From: JAVBJV01 sp031546815
GTDB lineage: Bacteria > Pseudomonadota > Alphaproteobacteria > Acetobacterales > Acetobacteraceae
NCBI GenBank assembly: GCA_031546815.1
Contig: JAVBJV010000006.1
Span: 1-64,000, forward strand
DNA length: 64,000 bases
Direction of reading: 5' to 3'
Shown: positions 17,453 through 27,554 of the stretch, one piece after another
How positions within the stretch are numbered: the first letter of the stretch is position 1
Layout: every line of letters starts with the position of its first letter
The notes under the pieces: model-generated
What the model was told of the DNA's origin: nothing
What the model saw: the letters and a program-made list of their open reading frames with translations, nothing else
Database searches by the model: none
Translations under genes and position numbers: made by a program

Positions 17453-18678
17453 ACGACATGCAGCCCGCAACGCAACACATCGCGGCAACACCGCGCACGC
17501 GGCGCAGGCGCTGGCTGCGCAGTGTGCTGGTGCTCGCCCTGATGGCGGGCGGTGCGTATGGCGTGTGGCACGCGACGCAACCCGGCCAGCAGAACACCGG
17601 CAGACGCATGCCCGGTGCCGCAGTGCCGGTGCTGACCGCCCCCGTCACGCAACGCGATGTGCCGATCTGGCTGGATGCGCTGGGCACGGTGCAGGCCTCG
17701 GCCAGCGTTACCGTGCGGCCGATGGTGGATGGGCCGCTGCTGGAAGTGAATTTCCGCGAAGGACAGGATGTGCGGGCAGGTGATGTTCTGGCACGCATCG
17801 ACCCACGCACGTATCAGGCCGCGCTCGACCAGGCGCGCGCGAAGAAGGCACAGGACGAAGCACAGCTTGCCAATGCGCGGCTGGATCTGGCGCGTTACGA
17901 ACGCCTCGCCCGCACCGCCTATACCACCGCGCAGCAGGCCGACACGCAGCGCGCCACGGTGGCGCAGCTCGAGGCTCAGGTGCAGCAGGATCAGGCGCAG
18001 ATCGACACGGCACAGACTCAGCTTTCCTACACCACCATCACCGCGCCGATCGCGGGACGCACCGGCATCAAGGCGGTGGACGCGGGCAACATCATTCGCG
18101 CGGGCGATGCGAACGGGCTGGTGGTGATCAATACACTCGCACCGATCAACGTGATGTTCACCCTGCCACAGCAGATGCTGCCGCGCGTGCACACCGCCAT
18201 GCAGGCGGGTGTGCCCGCCGTGCAGGCCATCGGTGCCGAAGCGCGCGTGCTGGATACGGGCACGCTGTCGGTGCTCGACAATCTGGTCGATCCAGCCACC
18301 GGCACCGTGCGACTGAAGGCGACCTTCCCCAATGTCGGCAACACGCTTTGGCCGGGCGGATTCGTCACCGTGAAGCTGCTGGTGGAAACGCGCGTCAACG
18401 TGCTGACCGTGCCGCCCGCCGCTGTGCAGCGTGGACCGCGCGGTGCGTATGTGTATGTCGTGCAGCAGGACCAGACCGTCGCGCGGCGCGTGGTGCGCGT
18501 GGGGCATGAAGACGTCAACGTGTCGATCATCGAGGAAGGCCTTCAGGCCGGAGACGTCGTGGTGACCGATGGCACATCGCGCCTGTCCGACGGTACGAAG
18601 GTGACGACCGAGACAACCGCCCCCGCCCCTGCTCCCACCGCTGAACAGCCGCGTCGTGAACGGCGGCAGCGGCCGTGA
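17449..18678 (+). CDS. RND efflux periplasmic adaptor (MdtA-like membrane fusion protein)
   Basis: This 409-residue HlyD-type adaptor has one N-terminal membrane anchor (about 23-44), then a lipoyl half-motif, an alpha-helical hairpin (about 115-180, rich in Gln and Ala), the second half-motif SYTTITAPIAGRTGI and a beta-barrel. The Arg/Pro-rich tail is probably disordered. It links the inner-membrane pumps to the channel encoded just upstream. Start and stop overlap both neighbours (ATGA and GTGA), so the four genes form one operon. Confidence 0.92.
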   Translation: MNDMQPATQHIAATPRTRRRRWLRSVLVLALMAGGAYGVWHATQPGQQNTGRRMPGAAVPVLTAPVTQRDVPIWLDALGTVQASASVTVRPMVDGPLLEVNFREGQDVRAGDVLARIDPRTYQAALDQARAKKAQDEAQLANARLDLARYERLARTAYTTAQQADTQRATVAQLEAQVQQDQAQIDTAQTQLSYTTITAPIAGRTGIKAVDAGNIIRAGDANGLVVINTLAPINVMFTLPQQMLPRVHTAMQAGVPAVQAIGAEARVLDTGTLSVLDNLVDPATGTVRLKATFPNVGNTLWPGGFVTVKLLVETRVNVLTVPPAAVQRGPRGAYVYVVQQDQTVARRVVRVGHEDVNVSIIEEGLQAGDVVVTDGTSRLSDGTKVTTETTAPAPAPTAEQPRRERRQRP

Positions 18679-21600
18679 ACATCTCGGGCCTTTTCATCGG
18701 GCGGCCGGTGGCGACGTGGCTGCTGGCCATCGCCATCCTGCTGGCCGGGGTGATGGGGTATCGGGCACTGCCGGTCTCGGCCTTGCCACAGGTGGACTTC
18801 CCGACCATTCAGGTGACGACGCAGTTTCCCGGGGCCAATCCCGAAACCGTCGCTGTGCTGCTGACCGCACCGCTGGAACGCCAGTTCGGACAGATCCAGG
18901 GCCTGTCGTCGATGACGTCGGAAAGCGGCGAAGGCGTCAGTCAGATCACATTACAGTTCAATCTGGGCCGCACGATTGATTCAGTCGCACAGGATGTGCA
19001 GTCGGCGATCAACTCCGCCGCTGGCACGTTGCCGTCCGGACTGCCGTATCCGCCCGTCTATGCCAAGGTGAACCCCGCCGATGCGCCGATCGTCACGCTC
19101 GCGCTGACGTCAGACACACAAACCATCGAACGCATCAGCGATGCGGCGGATACATTGCTGCAACCGAAGCTCAGTCAGATCGAGGGTGTTGGCAAAGTCA
19201 CCGTACAGGGCGGTATGCGCCCCGCTGTGCGCGTGCGTATGGACCCCGCGCGGCTGGCTGCCTATGGGCTGTCGATGGAAGCGGTGCGCACCGCCGTAGC
19301 CGCAGCCAATGTCAGCGGTGCCAAGGGCGGGTTCGACGGGCCGCGGCTTGCGTTCTCGCTCGGCGTGAACGACCAGCTGATGTCGCCGGATTCCTACCGC
19401 GACCTGATCATCACCTGGGCCGAGGGCGCGCCGGTACGTGTGCGCGATATTGGCAGCGTAATCGGCAGCATCGAGAATACGCGCGCTGGTGGCTGGTATC
19501 AGGGCGTGCCCGCGGTCATCATGGATATCCAGCGTCAGCCGGGCGCCAACATTGTCTCGACGGTCGATCGGCTACGTGCATCACTGCCCGATCTGGAACG
19601 CGCGATGCCGCCGGGTGTGACGCTGCATGTGGTAACCGACCGGACCGAGACCATCCGCGCCTCGGTTGCCGATGTGCAGTTCACGCTGATCCTGTCGATC
19701 ATTCTGGTGATCGCGGTGATCTATGTGTTCCTGCGCAGCGCGCGCGCCACGCTGATCCCGGGTATTGCACTGCCACTGTCGCTGATCGGCACCTTCGCGG
19801 TGATGGCGCTGATGGGATACGGGCTCGATAATCTGTCGCTGATGGCGCTGACCATCGCCACGGGCTTCGTGGTGGACGACGCCATCGTGATGATCGAGAA
19901 CATCGTCCGCTACATCGAAAAGGGTGAACGTCCTCTGGCCGCCGCGTATAAGGGCGCGAAGCAGATCGGGTTCACCATCATCTCGCTCACCGTGTCGCTG
20001 ATTGCGGTGTTCATCCCGCTGCTGTTTATGTCGGGCGTTGTGGGACGGTTGTTCAATGCGTTCGCGGTGACGCTGTCGGTGGCGGTGATCGTCTCGGCCG
20101 TGGTGTCGCTGACGCTGACGCCGATGATGTCGGGCCGCTTCCTGCGCGACCCGGAACACGAACACCCGGGGCTGATCTCGCGCGTGTTCGAACACTGGTT
20201 CCAGCGATTGCTGGATCTGTATCAGGTCAGCCTCGACTGGGCGCTGGCGCGGCCGCGCTTTGTGCTGCTGGTGGCGCTGGCATCGCTGGTGGGAACGCTG
20301 GCGTTGTATGTGGTGATCCCGAAAGGCTTCCTGCCGCAGCAGGACACCGGCGCCATCATCGCGGTGACCGAGGCCGGGCAGGATATATCGATCCAGCGCA
20401 TGTCCGAATTGCAGAAGCAGGTGGCAGATCTGGTGCAGCGCGACCCGGCCGTTGCGGGTGTTGCATCGTTCGTGGGCGCAGGCACCATCAACGCCACGCC
20501 CAACACCGGCCGTCTGACCATCGCGCTGAAGCCGCACGCCCAGCGCGATACCATCCAGAGCGTGATCACCCGCTTGCAATCGCAGATCGCGAACATCCCC
20601 GGCATTATCGCATTCCTGCAACCGGTACAGGACATCCAGATCGGCGCGCGCATCAGCCGCACGCAGTATCAATACACGCTGATGGATACAGATCAGGCAT
20701 TGCTCGACACCTGGTCACAGCGCCTGCTGGCGCAGATGCAGACGATGCCGACCTTCACCAATGTGGCATCCGACCAGCAGAACAACGGGCTGCGCAGTTT
20801 CATCGAGGTCGATCGCACCACGGCGGCGCGGCTTGGTGTGTCGATGCAGGCGGTGCAGGACGCGCTGAACGATTCCTTCGGGCAACGCCAGATCTCGACC
20901 ATCTTCGGGCAGGCCAACCAGTATCGCGTCATCCTGGAAGCAACGCCGGACTGGATTGCCGATCCGGGGAAACTTGCACTGCTCTATGTGCCGGGCGCGG
21001 GGGGCGTGCCGGTGCCGCTGTCGGCTTTCTCGACCATTCATCGCACAGTTGCACCGCTGGTGGTCACGCATCAGGCGCAGTTCCCGTCCGTCACCATCAG
21101 CTTCGATCTGGCGCAGGGCGCATCGCTCAGCCATGCCGTGACCGACATCACTGCTGCACAACAGACCATCGGTATGCCCGCCAGTATTTCCGGCACGTAT
21201 TCCGGCGACGCGGCCGAGTTCCAGAAATCCGCCGCCAGCGCGCCGTGGCTTATTCTGGCCGCCATTGTGGTGATCTATATCGTGCTGGGCGTGCTGTACG
21301 AAAGCTGGGTACACCCGATCACCATCATCTCCACCCTGCCCTCGGCCGGGATTGGCGCGCTGCTGGCACTGATGGCATTCGGGATGGATCTGTCGCTGGT
21401 GGCACTGGTGGGGATCGTGCTGCTGATCGGCATCGTGAAGAAGAACGCCATCATGATGATCGACTTCGCGCTCGACGCGGAGCGTTCATCGCTGACCATC
21501 ACGCCCGAGGAAGCGATCCGCGACGCCTGTCTGCAGCGGTTCCGCCCGATCATGATGACGACGATGGCGGCATTGCTCGGCGCGCTGCCGTTGCTGCTGG

Positions 21601-21767
21601 GAACAGGCACGGGGTCCGAACTGCGTCAGCCACTGGGCGTGACGATTGTCGGCGGTCTGCTGCTCAGCCAGTTGCTGACGCTGTATACGACGCCGGTGAT
21701 CTATCTGGCACTGGAACGCTGGCATCCGGCCAGTCGCGGCACGCTGTCCGAACAGCCGGCGGAATGA
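18675..21767 (+). CDS. RND efflux pump permease, first of a pair (MdtB-like)
   Basis: This 1030-residue inner-membrane proton antiporter of the AcrB/MdtB type starts at a GTG overlapping the adaptor stop. It has the family layout of 12 transmembrane helices and two large periplasmic loops. Proton-relay acidic residues are in VVDDAIVMIEN on helix 4. Helix 1 is followed by LPVSALPQVDFPTIQV, a family hallmark. Together with the next gene it resembles MdtB/MdtC, which work as a mixed trimer. Substrates are probably drugs, bile-salt-like compounds or other amphiphiles, but are not predictable. Confidence 0.93.
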   Translation: MNISGLFIGRPVATWLLAIAILLAGVMGYRALPVSALPQVDFPTIQVTTQFPGANPETVAVLLTAPLERQFGQIQGLSSMTSESGEGVSQITLQFNLGRTIDSVAQDVQSAINSAAGTLPSGLPYPPVYAKVNPADAPIVTLALTSDTQTIERISDAADTLLQPKLSQIEGVGKVTVQGGMRPAVRVRMDPARLAAYGLSMEAVRTAVAAANVSGAKGGFDGPRLAFSLGVNDQLMSPDSYRDLIITWAEGAPVRVRDIGSVIGSIENTRAGGWYQGVPAVIMDIQRQPGANIVSTVDRLRASLPDLERAMPPGVTLHVVTDRTETIRASVADVQFTLILSIILVIAVIYVFLRSARATLIPGIALPLSLIGTFAVMALMGYGLDNLSLMALTIATGFVVDDAIVMIENIVRYIEKGERPLAAAYKGAKQIGFTIISLTVSLIAVFIPLLFMSGVVGRLFNAFAVTLSVAVIVSAVVSLTLTPMMSGRFLRDPEHEHPGLISRVFEHWFQRLLDLYQVSLDWALARPRFVLLVALASLVGTLALYVVIPKGFLPQQDTGAIIAVTEAGQDISIQRMSELQKQVADLVQRDPAVAGVASFVGAGTINATPNTGRLTIALKPHAQRDTIQSVITRLQSQIANIPGIIAFLQPVQDIQIGARISRTQYQYTLMDTDQALLDTWSQRLLAQMQTMPTFTNVASDQQNNGLRSFIEVDRTTAARLGVSMQAVQDALNDSFGQRQISTIFGQANQYRVILEATPDWIADPGKLALLYVPGAGGVPVPLSAFSTIHRTVAPLVVTHQAQFPSVTISFDLAQGASLSHAVTDITAAQQTIGMPASISGTYSGDAAEFQKSAASAPWLILAAIVVIYIVLGVLYESWVHPITIISTLPSAGIGALLALMAFGMDLSLVALVGIVLLIGIVKKNAIMMIDFALDAERSSLTITPEEAIRDACLQRFRPIMMTTMAALLGALPLLLGTGTGSELRQPLGVTIVGGLLLSQLLTLYTTPVIYLALERWHPASRGTLSEQPAE

Positions 21768-21771
21768 CGCG

Positions 21772-24700
21772 ATGAATTTCTCCGCCCCCTTCATCAGACG
21801 CCCGATCGGCACGCTGCTGCTGGCGCTGGGGCTGTTGCTGGCGGGGCTGGTTGCCTACAGGTTTCTGCCGGTCGCGCCGCTGCCAAGCGTCGATATCCCG
21901 ACCATCGTGGTAATCGCCTCGCGCCCCGGGGCAGACCCGGAGACTATGGCGAATTCCGTCGCCGCGCCGCTGGAGCGTCGTCTGGGCGAGATTGGTGGTG
22001 TGTCGGAAATCACCTCGACCAGTTCGATTGGCTCGACCACCATCGTCGTGCAGTTCGACATCAGCCGCCACATCGACAGCGCGGCAGACGACGTACAGGC
22101 CGCCATCAACGCCGCCCAGTCCGACCTGCCCGCAGAACTGCCGAGCCGCCCGTATTTCCGCAAGCTCAATCCGGCAGATGCACCGGTGATGACGCTGGCA
22201 CTGACGTCCGAGACATTGTCCAGCGCGCAGATCTACGACGCGGTGGACACCATTCTTGCGCAGCGTCTGTCGCAGGTGCCGGGCGTGGCCAATGTCGGCG
22301 TCAGCGGTGCGGAAAAGCCAGCGATCCGCATCGCGTTGAACCCCGGTGCGCTGAATGCGGCAGGGCTGTCGGCGCAGGATGTCGTGAACACCGTGCGGCG
22401 CGCCAATGTGCTGGGGCCGGTCGGCAGTTTTCAGGGACCTTTGCGCGCCGAGACAATCGGGCTGAACGGACAGATCTCGCAGCCGCAGGATTATGCGGCG
22501 CTGGTGCTGGGGATCAGCAATGGCGCGGTGTTGCGTCTGTCGGACGTGGCGGCGGTGCAGAACGGCACCACCAACCGTCGCCTTGCCGCATGGATGGGGC
22601 GGCAGCCGGCGATCATCATCAATATCTCGAAGGAAGCGGGCGCCAACATCATCGAAACAGCGGACGGTGTGCGGCAGATGCTGCCGCTGCTGATGTCGTG
22701 GATGCCGCCCGACATCAAACTGACCGTGATTTCCGACCGCACTGCCACCATTCGCGCCAGTGTGGACGATGTGCAGATCACACTGATCATCAGCATCGCG
22801 CTGGTATTGCTGGTGGTGCTGCTGTTCATGCGCCACCTCACGCCGACGCTGGCCGCAGCCGCCACCGTGCCGCTATCAATCACCGGCACGTTCTCGGCCA
22901 TGTGGTTCATGGGGTTCTCGCTCGATAATTTTTCGCTGATGGCGATCACCATCTCGGTCGGCTTTGTGGTCGATGATGCGATCGTGATGATCGAGAACAT
23001 CTTCCGCCATATGGAGATGGGAAAGAAACCGCTGCAGGCCGCGCTGGATGGCGCGCGACAGATCGGCTTCACCGTTCTGTCGATCACGCTGTCGCTGGTG
23101 GCGGTGTTCATCCCGATCCTGTTCATGGGCGGTGTGCTGGGTCTGCTGTTCTACGAATTCGCCGCCACGCTGACGGTCGCCATCGTGGTCTCGGCCTTTG
23201 TGTCGCTGACGCTGACGCCGATGATCTGCGGGCGGTTCATGAGCCCGCTTTCAACACTGCAGCCACCGACCGGCATGTTCGGGCGCATCGACCGTGCCGT
23301 GCAGAACGGTTTCAATGCGACCCAGTCATTCTATGCCGACACGCTCGACTGGGCACTGCGGCACCGGCGCTTCATGTTGCTCACCATGCTGGGCACCGTG
23401 CTGCTGACGGGGTTTCTGTATCGCGAACTGCCAAAGGGATTGCTGCCGTTGCAGGACACTGGCCTGCTGATCGGCACCACGCAGGCCTCGACCGATATCT
23501 CGTTCCAGGCGATGACCGAACGTCAACTCCAGGTGATGGAGGTGCTGCTGCAGGACCCCGCCATTGCCAGCGTTGCCTCGACGATTGGCGGCGGCGGGTG
23601 GTCCAGCTCCATCAATCGCGGGCAGTTGACCATTGCGCTGAAACCCGTGGCCGAGCGCGGTGGATTGTCGTCCGAGGATGTGATCAACCGGCTACGCGCA
23701 CCGCTTGCACAGGTGGGTGGTGTGCAGACCTTCCTTTTCGGCGCGCAGGATATCCGGGCGGGCGGACGCAGCGGCGGCAGTCAGTATCAGTTCGTGCTGC
23801 TGTCGCAGAACCTGACCGAGCTGCGGCAATGGACGCTGGCGTTGCAGGAAAAGCTGCGCACCATCCCGACCGTGGCGGATGTGTATTCCGATCAGGATCG
23901 CGCCGCCCCGCAAGCCAATGTGGTGGTAGACCGCGAGGCCGCCGCACGCCTTGGTGTCAGCATCAGCGCCATCGATACGGCGTTGAACAATTCCTATGCA
24001 CAGCGGCAGATCTCCACGATTTATGCGCAACGCAACCAGTACAAGGTCGTGCTGGAAACCAGCCCGGATCTGCAGATGGACCCGTCGCAGCTCGACCAGT
24101 TGCGCGTGCCTTCGACATCGGGGGCGCAGGTTCCGCTCTCGGCTGTTGCGCGGTTCGAGCGTGGCACCGCACCGCTGGCAGTGCGACATCAGGGGCAGTT
24201 TCCCGCCACCACGATCAGCTTCAATCTGCCGCCAGGAACAACTCTGGAGGATGCGATGGAAACCGTGCGACAGGCAGCGGTAGACCTTCGCATGCCGACA
24301 TCGATCCGCACGGAATTCGCGGGGAATGCGAAGCTGTTCACGGACTCGCTGTCGTCGATGCCGTGGCTGATTCTGGCGGCGTTGCTGACGATCTATATCG
24401 TGCTGGGTGTGCTGTACGAAAGCTGGATCCACCCGATCACCATTCTGTCCACATTGCCGTCAGCCGGACTTGGAGCACTGCTGGCGCTGCTGATCACGCA
24501 TACGGATCTGTCGATCATTGCCATCATCGGCATCATCCTGCTGATCGGCATTGTGAAAAAGAACGCGATCATGATGATCGACTTTGCGCTGGAAGCCGAA
24601 CGCCATCACGGCATGACGCCGGAAGAGGCAATCCGCACCGCCTGCCTGGTGCGCTTCCGGCCAATCACCATGACCACACTGGCGGCCCTGCTGGGTGCCG

Positions 24701-24885
24701 TTCCACTGGCCGTTGCATTCGGCACCGGGGCCGAGATGCGCCAGCCATTGGGGATTGCGATTATTGGCGGGTTGATCGTCTCCCAGATGCTGACGCTGTA
24801 CACCACGCCGGTAGTTTACCTGGCGCTGAACCGTCTGGCGCAAGGGCGAAACAAGCGCCCGCCTATCCCCCAGCCCGAGGGATAG
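21772..24885 (+). CDS. RND efflux pump permease, second of a pair (MdtC-like)
   Basis: This 1037-residue RND permease is clearly homologous to the preceding one (shared VVDDAIVMIEN, KKNAIMMIDFAL and LGVLYESWIHPITI segments). Four bases separate the two genes. By analogy with MdtBC the two subunits probably assemble together, using the adaptor and channel encoded upstream. The stop codon lies inside a strong inverted repeat that may end transcription. Confidence 0.93.
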   Translation: MNFSAPFIRRPIGTLLLALGLLLAGLVAYRFLPVAPLPSVDIPTIVVIASRPGADPETMANSVAAPLERRLGEIGGVSEITSTSSIGSTTIVVQFDISRHIDSAADDVQAAINAAQSDLPAELPSRPYFRKLNPADAPVMTLALTSETLSSAQIYDAVDTILAQRLSQVPGVANVGVSGAEKPAIRIALNPGALNAAGLSAQDVVNTVRRANVLGPVGSFQGPLRAETIGLNGQISQPQDYAALVLGISNGAVLRLSDVAAVQNGTTNRRLAAWMGRQPAIIINISKEAGANIIETADGVRQMLPLLMSWMPPDIKLTVISDRTATIRASVDDVQITLIISIALVLLVVLLFMRHLTPTLAAAATVPLSITGTFSAMWFMGFSLDNFSLMAITISVGFVVDDAIVMIENIFRHMEMGKKPLQAALDGARQIGFTVLSITLSLVAVFIPILFMGGVLGLLFYEFAATLTVAIVVSAFVSLTLTPMICGRFMSPLSTLQPPTGMFGRIDRAVQNGFNATQSFYADTLDWALRHRRFMLLTMLGTVLLTGFLYRELPKGLLPLQDTGLLIGTTQASTDISFQAMTERQLQVMEVLLQDPAIASVASTIGGGGWSSSINRGQLTIALKPVAERGGLSSEDVINRLRAPLAQVGGVQTFLFGAQDIRAGGRSGGSQYQFVLLSQNLTELRQWTLALQEKLRTIPTVADVYSDQDRAAPQANVVVDREAAARLGVSISAIDTALNNSYAQRQISTIYAQRNQYKVVLETSPDLQMDPSQLDQLRVPSTSGAQVPLSAVARFERGTAPLAVRHQGQFPATTISFNLPPGTTLEDAMETVRQAAVDLRMPTSIRTEFAGNAKLFTDSLSSMPWLILAALLTIYIVLGVLYESWIHPITILSTLPSAGLGALLALLITHTDLSIIAIIGIILLIGIVKKNAIMMIDFALEAERHHGMTPEEAIRTACLVRFRPITMTTLAALLGAVPLAVAFGTGAEMRQPLGIAIIGGLIVSQMLTLYTTPVVYLALNRLAQGRNKRPPIPQPEG

Positions 24886-24893
24886 GCGGGCGC
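24855..24893. terminator. Bidirectional hairpin between the efflux operon and an M20 peptidase gene
   Basis: A 15-bp perfect inverted repeat (24855-24869 with 24879-24893) has a 9-base loop. It overlaps the last codons of the pump gene and lies just beyond the stop codon of the convergent peptidase gene. No T-run follows on either strand, so termination is inferred from position and stem strength. Confidence 0.55.
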
Positions 24894-24898
24894 CGGCA

Positions 24899-26290
24899 TT
24901 ACACCCTGCCGAGTTTTCCCAGCAGTCGCGCATGGCTGCGCATGCCTTTGTGGAAGCACTTCACCTCGAATTTTTCGTTCGGACTGTGCACCTGGTCGTC
25001 TTCCAGGCCGAAGCCCATCAGCACGGAATCCAGCCCCAGCACCTGCTTGAACGTCGTCACCACCGGGATCGATCCGCCACAACCGGTCATCACTGCGGGT
25101 CTGCCGTATTCTTCTGCCAGCACGTCCATCGCGGCTTTCAGAATTGGTGTGTCGGTGGAAACCTCGATCGCGCTGCCATTGCTGAATGTGCTGAAGGTCA
25201 GCTTCGCATCCGCCGGCACGCGGTCCTGCATAAAACGCTTAAAGCCTTCCACCACGTTCTCGGGGTCCTGCCCCGGCACCAGGCGGAACGAGACTTTCGC
25301 ATGCGCCTCGGATGCGATCACGGTCTTCGATCCTTCGCCCATGTAACCGCCCCAGATGCCGTTGATGTCCGCCGTTGGGCGCGCCCACAGACGTTCCAGC
25401 GGAGTACGGTCCTTCTCGCCCACCGGTGTCGTCAGGCCGATATCGGCCAGCGATGCGCGTTCGTCATAGCCAAGCGCCGCCCACTGATTCGCCTTGCCGG
25501 TCGAGATATCCTGCACACCATCGTAGAACCCTGGCACCTGAATACGGCCGTTCGCATCGTGTAGCTGGCCCAGCGCATGCGTCAGTGCGTTGATCGGGTT
25601 CAGCGCCGATCCGCCGTACATACCCGAATGCAGATCGCGGTTCGCGGCCTTCAGATCCACCTGCATATACACCATGCCGCGCAGGCTGGTGGAGATGGCG
25701 GGCGTGTCGATGTCCCACATGCCCGTATCGCTGATGATAATCGCATCGGCCTTGCTGAACTCGTCCTTGTGCGCGGCGACGAAGGGCTTGAAGTTCAAGC
25801 TGCCGATTTCTTCCTCGCCCTCGATCAGCACCGAGATACGGCACGGCATGGTGCCGGTCTTGGCATGCCAGGCGCGGAATGCGCCCAGCCACATCGCCAC
25901 CTGCCCCTTGTCGTCCACCGCACCGCGCGCATACACGCGCTTGCCGTGCGGCCCATCAACCAGCGTCGGTTCGAACGGCGGATGCGTCCACAATTCCAGC
26001 GGGTCGGCAGGTTGCACGTCGTAGTGCCCGTAATAGAGCAGATGCGGCACATCGCCCCCCGGCCCCGGATGATGCGCAACAACCGCCGGATGCCCCGCCG
26101 TGTCGCGCACTTCTGCCGTGAACCCAAGTTCCGTCAATTGCGCCGCCGCGTATTCCGCAGCACGGCGGCAGTCGCGTGCATGTTCGGGCTGCGCGCTGAT
26201 GCTGGGGATACGCAGCCAGTCCATCCAACGCTGCTGCGCTTCGCCAAACGTCGCGTCGATATGCGCGAGAACGTCGTTCGTCTTGCTCAT
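24899..26290 (-). CDS. M20-family metallopeptidase (dipeptidase)
   Basis: This roughly 463-residue di-zinc peptidase shows the M20 metal ligands in order: GHYDVQP, ARGAVDDKGQ, the EGEEEIGS Glu pair, and a late H in DDQVHSPNEKF. The TGCGGSIPV loop is typical of the M20 dipeptidase subgroup. It probably splits short peptides in the cytoplasm. Two start codons are possible, GTG at 26293 and ATG at 26290. Both overlap the stop codon of the upstream amidohydrolase gene, which implies coupling. I took the ATG. Confidence 0.9.
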   Translation of the reverse strand: MSKTNDVLAHIDATFGEAQQRWMDWLRIPSISAQPEHARDCRRAAEYAAAQLTELGFTAEVRDTAGHPAVVAHHPGPGGDVPHLLYYGHYDVQPADPLELWTHPPFEPTLVDGPHGKRVYARGAVDDKGQVAMWLGAFRAWHAKTGTMPCRISVLIEGEEEIGSLNFKPFVAAHKDEFSKADAIIISDTGMWDIDTPAISTSLRGMVYMQVDLKAANRDLHSGMYGGSALNPINALTHALGQLHDANGRIQVPGFYDGVQDISTGKANQWAALGYDERASLADIGLTTPVGEKDRTPLERLWARPTADINGIWGGYMGEGSKTVIASEAHAKVSFRLVPGQDPENVVEGFKRFMQDRVPADAKLTFSTFSNGSAIEVSTDTPILKAAMDVLAEEYGRPAVMTGCGGSIPVVTTFKQVLGLDSVLMGFGLEDDQVHSPNEKFEVKCFHKGMRSHARLLGKLGRV

Positions 26291-27492
26291 CACTTCGCCC
26301 CCTGCAACCCGAGTTCCTTGTTCACCAGACCAACCCAGTAGCTGGAACCCAGCGGGATGATCGCGTCGTTGAAGTCGAACAGCGGCGTGTGCACTTCATG
26401 CGCCTTGCCATCCGGCCCAACGCCATTACCGATGAAGATGAACGCGCCAGGCCGTTCTTCCAGCATGAACGAAAAATCTTCCCCGCCGGTAATGGCGCGC
26501 GCATTGCCATCGACCGAGTCTTTCCCCACCAGATCCACAGCGGCCGCCACGGCGACATCGGTGTGTTCGGCGGCGTTGTTCAGCGGCACCGTCACCCAGT
26601 TGATCACCACCTCCGCCGTGCAGCCCTGCATCTGCGCGCTGAGCTTTGCCAGCTCGGTCATGCGCGCGTCGAGGATCGCCTGCACATCCTTGGTAAAGCA
26701 GCGCATCGTGCCGCCCACCACCACGTCCGCCGGCATCACGTTGGGCGAGACTTCAGCGCCCGCAGAAATATGCCCCACGCTGATCACTGCCGTGTCGGCG
26801 GGCGACACATTGCGGCTGACCACTGTCTGCAGCGCCGACAGGAAATACCCCAACGCCACGGTGGCGTCCGTCGCCAGATGCGGCGTTGCGCCGCCGTGTC
26901 CGCCCGTGCCGGTAAAGGTGACTTTCCACATGCCAGCGCCCGCCATGAACGGGCCCGGACGGATTGCGAACTTGCCCAGCGGAATCCCCGGACCGGTGTG
27001 CATGCCGTACACCGCATCGCACGGAAAACGTTCGAACAGACCGTCCTTCAACATCGCCAGCGCACCACCGCGCCCTTCTTCGGCCGGCTGGAAAATCAGG
27101 TTCACCGTGCCTGCGAAGTTGCGATTCTCGGACAGGTAACGCGCCGCGCCCAGCAGCATCGTGGTGTGACCGTCATGCCCGCACGCATGCATCTTGCCCG
27201 CATAGGTCGAGGCGTATTCCGTGCCGGTCTGTTCGTGAATGGCAAGCGCGTCCATATCGGCACGCAGCCCGATGGCGCGCTGGCCCGGCAACGTCCCCTT
27301 GATCACGCCCACCACACCGGTGTTGCCGACGCCTTCCGTCACCTCGATCCCCCATTCGCGCAGCTTGGCAGCGACCAGCGCGGATGTGCGGGTTTCTTCC
27401 ATCCCCAGTTCCGGATGCGCATGAATATCGCGGCGGATCGCCGTCAGTTCCGGGTGGAATTCGCTCAGACGATCGAGGACGGGGTTGCTCAT
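26290..27492 (-). CDS. M20D amidohydrolase (hippurate / N-acyl amino acid hydrolase type)
   Basis: This 400-residue protein matches the IAA-amino-acid-hydrolase / hippurate hydrolase group: HPELGMEETRTSALV near the N-terminus, GLRADMDALAI, ACGHDGHTTMLLGAA with the metal-binding Cys and His, FQPAEEGRGGA with Glu ligands, and TGGEDFSFML near the C-terminus. It cleaves an acyl group from an amino acid; the acyl group is unknown. It is the upstream partner of the M20 dipeptidase, so the pair could process N-acyl peptides in sequence. Confidence 0.9.
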   Translation of the reverse strand: MSNPVLDRLSEFHPELTAIRRDIHAHPELGMEETRTSALVAAKLREWGIEVTEGVGNTGVVGVIKGTLPGQRAIGLRADMDALAIHEQTGTEYASTYAGKMHACGHDGHTTMLLGAARYLSENRNFAGTVNLIFQPAEEGRGGALAMLKDGLFERFPCDAVYGMHTGPGIPLGKFAIRPGPFMAGAGMWKVTFTGTGGHGGATPHLATDATVALGYFLSALQTVVSRNVSPADTAVISVGHISAGAEVSPNVMPADVVVGGTMRCFTKDVQAILDARMTELAKLSAQMQGCTAEVVINWVTVPLNNAAEHTDVAVAAAVDLVGKDSVDGNARAITGGEDFSFMLEERPGAFIFIGNGVGPDGKAHEVHTPLFDFNDAIIPLGSSYWVGLVNKELGLQGAK

Positions 27493-27554
27493 GAGGCATC
27501 CTTTTGCAGCGGTCTATTTGAATAACGGAGGCGCAGCTTAACGCGCCATGCGGA

